DNA from: Cyprinodon diabolis
Taxonomy: Eukaryota > Chordata > Actinopteri > Cyprinodontiformes > Cyprinodontidae
Assembly (NCBI GenBank): GCA_030533445.1
Contig: CM060072.1
Coordinates: forward strand, 19,843,767-19,907,766
Direction of reading: 5' to 3'
DNA length: 64,000 nucleotides
In this document: one piece after another, positions 56,130 through 64,000 of the stretch
How positions within the stretch are numbered: position 1 is the first letter of the stretch
Layout: the number at the start of each line of letters is the position of its first letter
Translations under genes and position numbers: made by a program
Notes under the pieces: generated by a model
What the model saw: the letters and a program-made list of their open reading frames with translations, nothing else
Database searches by the model: none
What the model was told of the DNA's origin: nothing

Positions 56130-56834
56130 GATGGGTTTAAGGTTCTTAGCCCACATGCAGAACACAACGGAGGCTGGGTAAAAGTTAAACAAAGTTTATT
56201 GAATGTTTCACAATTCACAAGATAATGTACTGGGTCAGGAACTGGTCCGGGCTGGTTCACTGAAGTCTGCAGGGATGATAGTTTGATTAGAAGGCAGGCA
56301 GATGAGTATGAGTCTTTGATAATTCAGGATTATACCTTGACTGAATCCGGGCTTCTCTTAGAGAGAGAGGGAACCGTTGGGTCCAGAGACTGTTTGATCA
56401 GCAGAGTTCAAGAGCAGCTGCAGCGTCTAGCTTCTGACTTTAATGGCAGACCTTGATCAGAGTTTCCAGCTCTTAACTAAGAGCAGCAGGGGAATCCACA
56501 TAGGAATCTTCAGGTTAGGCTCTCCAGGGCAGATTGGCAGGTTAAGCTCATCCAGAGCTTCAGGCTAGAGACAGGTTTCCTGTGAGGCAAAAACAGAAGA
56601 GAGTTAGAATCTGATCTCTCTCAAGAAACAGCTAAGATTCTTTCAGTTTCAAGGCTCAGGTTGCTAACCAAACTAAGGTCAACACTGCGGTGTCGAAGCA
56701 AGGTCTGGCAGCTGATTATAAAGGGGAGGTCTCCTGATGAGTAGATGCGTCTCAGGTGTGCTGGAAGGCTCCAGCTCCAGGAGACCCACGGCGCACTCTG
56801 CTGGAGGAAGGTGGTACAGCTCCAGATCCCAACA
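56124..56834 (-). repeat. Gypsy 5' LTR
   Basis: 711 bp, TGTTGGGATC...ATCATGACA read on the minus strand. TATA box TTATAA at 56722-56717 and polyadenylation signal AATAAA at about 56200-56195. It differs from the 3' LTR at three positions that I could find. Confidence 0.95.
56681..56722 (-). promoter_or_regulatory. Gypsy LTR core promoter and predicted self-primer
   Basis: On the minus strand, TTATAA starts at 56722 and the sequence CCGCAGTGTT starts at 56690, 32 nt downstream. A TATA-directed start at that distance would put the primer sequence at the extreme 5' end of the RNA. Confidence 0.6.
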
Positions 56835-58035
56835 AAAGCACGATTCCTAGCTCTGAGGAGCTGCTGTACTCCGTGTGTCATCCAAGGTGGAGTGTTAGGA
56901 TACACACGGCTTTGTTTCCAAGTTGTAACATTGTCCAAACAAAAGCAGATCTAGTCTAGAACAGAGGTGCTGTAATTGTCCAGTATATCCCGCGTTACTG
57001 TGCCCTGCTCTCTGAAAGCATCCCAGTCTGTGTGGTGGAAACAGTCCTGTAGCATAGGAACAGCGCTCTCTGGCCATATTCTTACAGTTCGGACGGTGGT
57101 CTCAGCACTCTTGATTTTGGGTGTGTACTGTGGGTGCAGCAGGAGGGAGAGGTGGTCAGACAGACCCAGGTGAGCTAATGCCTGGGCTCTGTAAGCATCT
57201 GCTACATTAGTATACACCTGATCCAGAGTTCTATCTCCTCTGGTAGCATATTTGACATTTCGGTGGAATTTATGCAGAACAGATTTTAAGTCTGCATGAT
57301 TGAAGTCCCCAGCTGCGATAAAAACACTGTCTGGGTGTGCTACCAGGCAGTTGTTGATGCTACTGTATACTTGTGCTAGTGCTACCTTAGCGTTAGCGTC
57401 TGGTGGAATGTAAACAGCACATATGTAAACAGCACTGAACTCACGAGGAAGGTAGAACGGTCGGCACTTAAGCAATAAAAGTTCTGCGTCTGGACTACAC
57501 AGTTTATCCACAACCATATTATTGGTGCACCAGGAGTTCGCGATGTAGATGGAGAGGCCGCCACTGGTTTTCTTACCCGAGTCCGCTGTCCTGTCGGCTC
57601 GGTAGAGGCTGCGGTCCGCCAACTCGATAGCAGCTTCGGGAGTGGAGCTGTCTAGCCAGGTCTCGGAGAAGATCATGCAGCAGCAGTTGTTCAAGGCTTT
57701 CAGTGTGGACAGTTGCAGTCTGAACTCGTCCGTTCTTATTCCTGATTGGCCGCACATTAGAAAGGAAGATGGTAGGAAGCGGTAGTCTGAAGGGCTTAGC
57801 TTTTAGCCTCGCCCAGACACCCGCCCGCTTGCCTCTCTTCTGCCCCCACTCACAGCGCTTCCTCCTCCGGCTCGCTGCTGCGGATGTCCCGGTTGGTGGT
57901 GTGATGATCTCCGGCTGTATTGTAGTGCAAGAGTGCTATAACTGTGCGTTATAATAAAAAGTACCACCAAAAAAACATAAAAGCTACTAAAAAGTTTAGT
58001 ATCCCGGGCCGCTGCGACTCTGCGCACCGCCATCT
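56835..58035 (-). mobile_element. L2-like LINE, 5' part (5' region and endonuclease)
   Basis: The minus-strand 5' portion is GC-richer than its flanks and starts near 58035. It holds the AP-endonuclease domain and the first part of the linker to RT, then is cut at 56835 by the gypsy insertion. Together with 49325-51036 the LINE would be about 2.9 kb, close to full length apart from an internal deletion. Confidence 0.85.
56951..57757 (-). pseudogene. L2-like LINE apurinic/apyrimidinic endonuclease domain
   Basis: A 268-aa frame with endonuclease motifs in order: IFSETWLDSSTP (catalytic Glu), GGLSIYIANSW, IPPDANAKVALAQ, AAGDFNHADLK (Asp/Asn) and HLGLSDHLSLLL (terminal SDH). It stops at a TAG (56951-56953), but the same frame reopens at once (DNVTTWKQSRVYPNTPPWMT) and runs to the gypsy junction. 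So this is one nonsense codon, not a natural end. Confidence 0.88.
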
Positions 58036-59640
58036 TGATCAGACACTTATTCCTTATTGTACCTCAGGTGGTTTTTAAATAGTTTTTGTTTATTTGGTAC
58101 AAAAAAGGCACAAAAAAAAACTTTGTCAAAAAAGGAGAGGAAGAAAAAACAAGAATTATATCAGGACAGGGCTGGCTAAAAAGTGAATTTGGGCAAGGCA
58201 AGACCTTAAACCAAAACAAAGATACAAAACTGATGCAAACTTGTTATTGAAATTGTAAGCACCATTCGCTAACCTTTGCTTGTGTTACTGCTCTGACTTT
58301 AAAGGGATTGATTTTTATCATGCAACTTTAAAACATGGAGAGGCTATCACTTTGAGTGCAAAGATAAAATGGTTTACTTGAAAGGTAGACTAACACTTAG
58401 AGGATTTGTATAAAAGCAAATAATATTTTACACTAGTGTAGATTTGATTATGTATGATACTACCACCCTCTTCAGACATTTATTCGTGACATAGAATGTG
58501 TCATCCATCGGGTTCGAGAATTTCATCTCTGTAGCTTTGGGGTACGCGGCTGTCAGTATTTTTAAAACAGTATTATTTTTTAAAGGTCCTGCAGGGGAAA
58601 CGCAACTTGAAAACACTTATTACTGTTTTGAACAGCTATGCCACTCTCATTAGATTTTTATTTGCAAATGTTTTTTGAAAGCTTTAGATATTTTTTCTAC
58701 TTTAGTTTTGTGTCACTCTACACCATTAATTCCCAAAAATCAAAATATATGTATTTTCACATTAAAAGTAGGGGTTAAAGTGATTTGAATACTTTTGCAG
58801 GTTAATAAGAATAATCAAAAAATGTATCTAACAATAATATAAAAACACAGATTTTGCACCTGTCATTAAATGCAAAGAAAAAAAAGGCAAAACAAATATA
58901 CTGAACAGCATTTTTCCAAAATCCTGATCCAACACAATCCAAGGTTTAAAATCCTAAAAGCATCTTAACTGCTAGAAAAATCTGGCACAAAATTTAAATC
59001 AGGCACACACAAACATCTGCTTCAGAGTCTGTGGACAAAGTAACATTCTAGCCTTAAAAGGCAAACCTGTTTTTGTTTTCCTTCACGTGCTGCTTGCTGG
59101 GCCAAAGTCTTGATGTGCTCAGAGAGTTTAAAAAAACAGTGAGCCACGGCTAGCAGAGCACAAAATGTTGTTCCAATGGCTATCACTTGCTAAAATAAGT
59201 ATGGTATACTGTATGTACTGTTATTGGTGAAGTTTTGTTTCCCCAAAAATATATTTAAATGTTCCACATAAACACAAAAACAAAAATTGACCAAACTTCA
59301 ATATGTGTTTTAAAGGTAACAATGAAATTAGTAGGTTTAAGGTTTATGAAAACATCTTCTAGGCCCTGTCACAAGAAACTGGTTAATATCTGTTGTCAAG
59401 GTTAAAGTCATGAGAGAAAAATGTAGATCAGTTGAGAGAAAAAGTTGCTAGAAATTCTACCCACAAGTTCTTGGTTATTTCAACAGGTGAAAGTCCAGCT
59501 GACTTTTTTGTCTTTCTTGAAAACTACTTTTGAAAATGGCTTTTGAGTTAGAGGCTTATTGTGCTTTTAATGAAGAATTTAAACAATATAGATTGCTGCT
59601 TAAGAGATGATGTCAATAAATCAAATCTTGAGAATTTTTA
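58036..59640. other. Intergenic, no coding features
   Basis: No exon seen. About 58785-58803 (TTTGAATACTTTTGCAGGTT) resembles degraded Tc1-type terminal sequence. Confidence 0.5.
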
Positions 59641-59689
59641 AGTGCTGGTTGTTGTATTTTTTGAAAAGACTGGGGTTTCTGAGCAGACT

Positions 59690-60300
59690 CACATCTTTCT
59701 CCTGCCCTCGGTTCATGTTTGTTTAGGTAAGAGTGCCCTAAACAGGGCGATGAATCACCTGGACAACAAATGTAACGGGAGATGTTTTTCCTGAGCTCAG
59801 TCAGGAGCAGCAGGGAATCAGTGTCAGAATCAAAGAGCTTCATAACCGTAACAAGCCAGCCAGCTATGCCGCCCTCTGTGAATAAGGATCCACAGCAGCA
59901 GAGCCGCAGCTAGCTCAGGAAGAGAGCTGAGAAGAGAAGCGGTTGCACAGAGAGGCCTGCTGGGAAACAATGCTGATGGCCTGGAGAGGCTACAGCTGGC
60001 CAAGTGCTATCTAGGGGATAATGACAGAGGATTGAAGCAGAATGGTTAGAGATTGTATTGGTCTGCTGGGTGGAGGGAGATCTGAAGACAGGGGAGAGTG
60101 ACTGCGGCTTTACCATGAGGAGGACAGCGTGACATCGAAGGAGACCGCCAGGGCGACAGAGCAGGAAGAGACAATGGCAGGCCAAGGCTGGCATCTAGAT
60201 GCTAAATACTGAAGATGGAAAGAAGACGGCTGAGGGTCAGAGGAGCCATCGGTTGGTTTGTGTCTGTGCTGGAGGTAGGATATGAAACAGTCCTCCTACG
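59690..60300. other. GC-richer unique block of unknown nature
   Basis: The block is noticeably richer in G and C than its flanks and not recognisable as a transposon. No long open frame with domain signals is present. A donor-like GAG|GTAGGA occurs on the plus strand at about 60274. It could be a noncoding exon, an enhancer or an unrecognised repeat. Confidence 0.3.
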
Positions 60301-60526
60301 GCTCAACTGAAATGGCTTTTTTAAAAGCCACTTGAAAACCTCTTCAAAGCATTCTCAGTTTTATCCTTTCTCAACATTATTTTCTGTCTGTGAATTTGAT
60401 TTAAAAAAGGCCTCATTCAGTAAAACACTTGTCAGTTAATGATTCTTTCTCATCTGCTAATTTGTATACTCATCAAGGTAGTTGATATTAAAGAATTAAT
60501 GGATTTGATGCTGGGATATAATGTAA

Positions 60527-60740
60527 ATGGAACTTTATTGATCTCACATTGCAGAAATTTACCTCTGCATTAAACCCATCCCGTTGGGGAGCAGTGGGCT
60601 GCCATCGTAGGGGGCCCTGGGAGCAGTGTGGGGTTAAGGGTTTTGCTTAGAGAGCCAGAGTGACAGTCTGTGGGAGTGAGGCTTGAACTCAGAACCTCTG
60701 GATTGCAAGCTCTATGCCCTAACCACTACGGCACCGATCC
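60527..60740 (-). repeat. tRNA-derived SINE
   Basis: On the minus strand it begins GGTGCCGTAGTGGTTAGGGC (A-box region), then GAGTTCAAGCCTCACTCCC (B-box region), a body with AAAACCCTTAACCCC and GGAGCAGTG-type complements, and a tail at 60527. It shares its layout and body motifs with the SINE at 48007-48245. Confidence 0.8.
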
Positions 60741-63700
60741 CCTCAAATAAACCACACCATTACTTGACAAGGTAAGTCCCTGCTGTCTGTCCATTAGATG
60801 TTTATGAAAATTACACATTGCAGCTTTAAATCAGATTTTATTTTTATAGCTAATCGTACTGGACACATGTCTTTCATCACTGCAAGAAAAAAGTTTTAGT
60901 ATTTATCATTCCCCACCAGATTCATGGACATATACATCTAATTGAAGAAAAAGCGGAGATGTGACTAAAGAATAAATGATTGATTGCTTGTTTAGGAAAA
61001 TGTATAGAAGAAAAACCTTTGCCTCTGAAATTGTCATGTTCCCAGAAAGGAAGCATTCTTCTGATGTTGAGAGTAATTCAGATTTCAAACTGTTGTTCAA
61101 TGACATCATGCATCAGGTAAATGGAAAAGTCTTTTTTCATTATTTCTCTTTGCAACTGATTCAAGTATGATGTCAAGCACAAATACAGAAAAAAGTGACA
61201 TGTATTTGCAAATATTTGCAATGCACATTATGCATCTTTAACATGTTAACATTTCAAAATTAGTTACATACTGTATTCAAATTGTGCCAATAAAAAATGT
61301 ATCCCAAGTAGATGCACATGTTCATAAAAAGCGCTTACTTTGTTATGAATTTGCAGTGCAATCGGATGATGTTTGAATTGCAAATATTTGTTTTCAGACT
61401 TGTATTTGTACATGAGAAGATCCTCTGAATAGCTCAGATTTACTTTTGTACCTTTCGTCTTTGCTAATTTCTTCACATGGTTCTTCTTGCCAAACTCATA
61501 TTTTCTTGCTTGTTGCACAGAAATGTTTACATACTAACCAACAGATGAGAACAATGAAATGTATTTTTAGTGAAGATCAGGGGGTTTTTCCTCAGCTGCA
61601 TCACTATGAAAATGCAATGCCTTTTGCCAGTAAAGCCTACCAGGCAGTTACAAGTGTAACTGTAAATAGAGAATTGTGTCACTAAAATTTAATCAGACAA
61701 TGTTAAAGCTCCTCTTGCTTAAAAGCATGTTTTTAATACAATTAATAGAGTAAAATAGGGAAGCGTAACAAGGCAAAGGAGAGTTTGTGTAATGCTTTTA
61801 TAAACAACAATTGCAATGTCTTGCAGCCGATTATGCTAACTTATAACAGGTTGAAAATATTAGGGGATTTTAAGAAGAGCTTTCAAAACATGCAAAGTTG
61901 ATCAAAGGAAAAGATAAAGGTGGTTTACGCTGGGTGAAACGTTTAGTCAAGAAGGTATTTGTACAAGTTTTACACCAGCAAATGCACTTTGCATCTACTT
62001 AGGTTTGCTTTGTCTTATTTTTGTTGAAGATTAATACAATTAAAACAAGTGAGACGGAAAAGTTAATATTATATAAATTATTAATTTTTCTTTATAAATT
62101 GCAAAAAAGATTAAACCAGATGTACTGATGTAAAGGTTTTCTGTCTTTCTGCATCCTTATATTTCTGATTCATTTTCCGAGTCCTTGCACATTTTCACAT
62201 GAATTTGCTCTGAGAGGTAAAGGTTCCTTTTTCAGTTTGTTTTTCTTTCTTTTGTACTCAATCATCTATGACACCTCACAGTTCCTAAGGACTTTGTGCA
62301 TCAACCATTAACCCCTTTGCCGATGTCATGCAGATCTGGTTCTTGGTAGATTATCCTAAAAGTCAGCTTGAAATATAAAACATATAACAATTTAAATGGT
62401 GGAAAAAAACTTTTAGCAATGCATAAATGCACTATATCTTTCTTGTAATTATAGATTTGTGTGTATCATCAGTCAACTTACTGCGTGACATATTTTAAAA
62501 GAAACCTTACTTATCATTGTCCTCTGGCTTAAATGTTCAAGGATACTCTCATTACAGACAACTATGAATCCCACAGAGAAATCACCCACATTTGGATGAG
62601 GCCAACATGCAAACAAGTAAATCAATAGATGAATAAATTGGCTTGTTCACCACAAGGAGACCCAAAGGAGAAATAAAGGGTAGTCAAATAAAAGGGCAAG
62701 TGTGCATCTTTCCAGAGAAAACTAGCCCTGAAGCGAATACACTCAGACTGGTTTTGCTATAATGAAGTTGTGCTCTTGAATATAAATAAGCAGGAGAAAC
62801 AAGGGAGTTGCAAAAAGAAAGAGACACTTCAGACAAAAAGATGTCTGTACTTCATGCTTTATTCATGTGCCCCGCATGGATGCTTCGTATCCCATGGGAG
62901 AAATTAGATCAATGGGAGGCAGAGCAGTTAACCAGTTGATTTCTCCAACACCAAGAGGTCACACAGAAGCTCTCTGGATAGAGCTTGGCCTCTTTTAGCA
63001 CAAATATTAAGCCTTACTTAGACTGATCATAAATAAACTGAGCTATCAACCCATAACAGTACAGTAGATGTCTCTCTGGGACACTCAACGATCAGCCACT
63101 AATTCATTATCCTGTCTGTGACAGCAGGCTCCTCTCCAGCTAGGGGTGGAACTTCAGTTTCTACAGCAATAAAAATCCCAAATTAGTTCTCAATGGCTCA
63201 AATAATATATTTTAATTGTATTTTTTTATATTGTAAAAAAAAAAAAAACTAAAACAGTTCAGCATCAAAATGGATTTTGGATCAGATGACTGGCAGCAGC
63301 ACATGCCTAGGAATTGACTAGTTCTTTGCAATGGCTATACAGTGTTACAATCAGTGAGAGGCAACATTCTGAAAACACATTAGGACATGAATATAATTCA
63401 CCATGCAGAAGCTCCCTCAATCAACACCAAAGTTGCTGAGCCTTAAGCATGGATTCAAAGGTTTAACTCTGGTGGCACTAGAGCTGGTTCTTTTTTATGC
63501 TAAGGAGAATTTAATGGGGCTTAGTGTTGTGGTGTTGACTCAGTAAGGTTTACCTTGGTTTAGCGCGGTAACTATTCATTATGTGAAACCATCTGAGCTC
63601 AGAGAGCACTCAACAGTTGTGTTTATTTAGCTATTGGAGTATTTGACGAGCCTCTGTGGTTGTTTGAGCAACTGTTAAACACTATCTCTTTCTCAGATGA

Positions 63701-64000
63701 TTTAAACTACAATGGAAGGACAACATATTTATAATTTATACATCACATGGTTGAATGATCATCAGCAAAAGCTATAAATCCCAGGGAGTAGTTCCTTTTT
63801 CTCTCACATGCTCACAATCAGTCTTTTTACAAGTTTATTTTTGTTTTCTTTCTGTGTTTTTCCTCATCTAGGTGTAAATAGCAATTGCTGAAAAGATGGT
63901 TATTCAGTTTTTGTAGTTTTAAATTGCAATAGTCAGCCCATCATTAGCTTCCACCACTTTTAGCATTTGTTTACTTTTTTACATGCTCAGGGTGAGAAAA
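60741..64000. other. Intergenic, no features supported
   Basis: AT-rich to the right edge. Small open frames at 60906-61685 overlap on both strands and have no recognisable domain. A poly-A run lies at about 63235-63250. Confidence 0.5.

Larger units (their letters stand above)
51037..56834 (-). mobile_element. Complete Ty3/gypsy chromovirus-type LTR retrotransposon (sushi-like)
   Basis: 5798 bp on the minus strand, with 711-bp LTRs at both ends and a 5-bp target duplication AAAGC (51032-51036 and 56835-56839). It is inserted inside an L2-like LINE. The order is 5' LTR (56834-56124), putative self-primed binding site, gag with one CCHC knuckle, pol in the -1 frame (protease, RT, RNase H, integrase, chromodomain), purine tract, 3' LTR (51747-51037). 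The C-terminal chromodomain and domain order place it with chromoviruses such as fish sushi elements. The coding regions carry several inactivating lesions. Confidence 0.95.

Noticed and set aside
57803..58033. 76-aa minus-strand frame starting MAVRRVAAARD, possible LINE ORF1
   Set aside because: It lies in the 5' region of the L2-like LINE but shows no ORF1 features (coiled coil, zinc knuckle or esterase motifs), so it is not called as a gene.

Overview
The window is AT-rich vertebrate nuclear DNA from a ray-finned fish. The evidence is two intron-containing genes with clear vertebrate homologues and a repeat set typical of teleosts: Tc1/mariner, RTE/Rex3-like, L2-like and I-like LINEs, a chromodomain Ty3/gypsy element, Penelope-like elements and tRNA-derived SINEs. 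There is no bacterial gene structure. Most long open frames in non-exonic DNA are antisense shadows or microsatellite artefacts.

Host genes lie in the left 27 kb, both on the minus strand. (1) Positions 1-5770 hold the 5' part of an FH2-domain formin of the FHDC family: seven coding exons joined by consistent splice phases, cut off by the left window edge. (2) Positions 10559-27350 hold a complete arfip2 gene (arfaptin-2): seven coding exons totalling 1035 nt (344 aa) plus a 5' noncoding exon. Human chromosome 4 has the paralogous pair ARFIP1-FHDC1, so this looks like the other copy of the same ancestral pair. arfip2 introns carry a Tc1 element with perfect 202-bp inverted repeats and an intact DD34E transposase, and a 5'-truncated Rex3-like LINE with an 11-bp target duplication.

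From about 27.4 kb to the right edge I found no protein-coding host exon. It is a transposon-rich intergenic region: a hAT-like element with 8-bp target duplications carrying a pogo-type transposase scrap (28330-29668); an I-clade LINE with RNase H (33027-~35800); a probable solo LTR (39195-40250); a cluster of three Penelope-like fragments (42.9-45.0 kb); an L2-like LINE (49325-58035) split by a complete 5.8-kb gypsy element (51037-56834); SINEs and microsatellites.

The gypsy element is the most informative object. It has 711-bp LTRs differing at three positions, a 5-bp target duplication, a -1 gag/pol overlap, a C-terminal chromodomain, and a putative primer site complementary to its own predicted mRNA 5' end about 30 nt downstream of a TATA box. 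That is the Tf1/sushi self-priming arrangement. It also carries several coding lesions that fit poorly with its near-identical LTRs. I found no evidence of a wholly unknown system.
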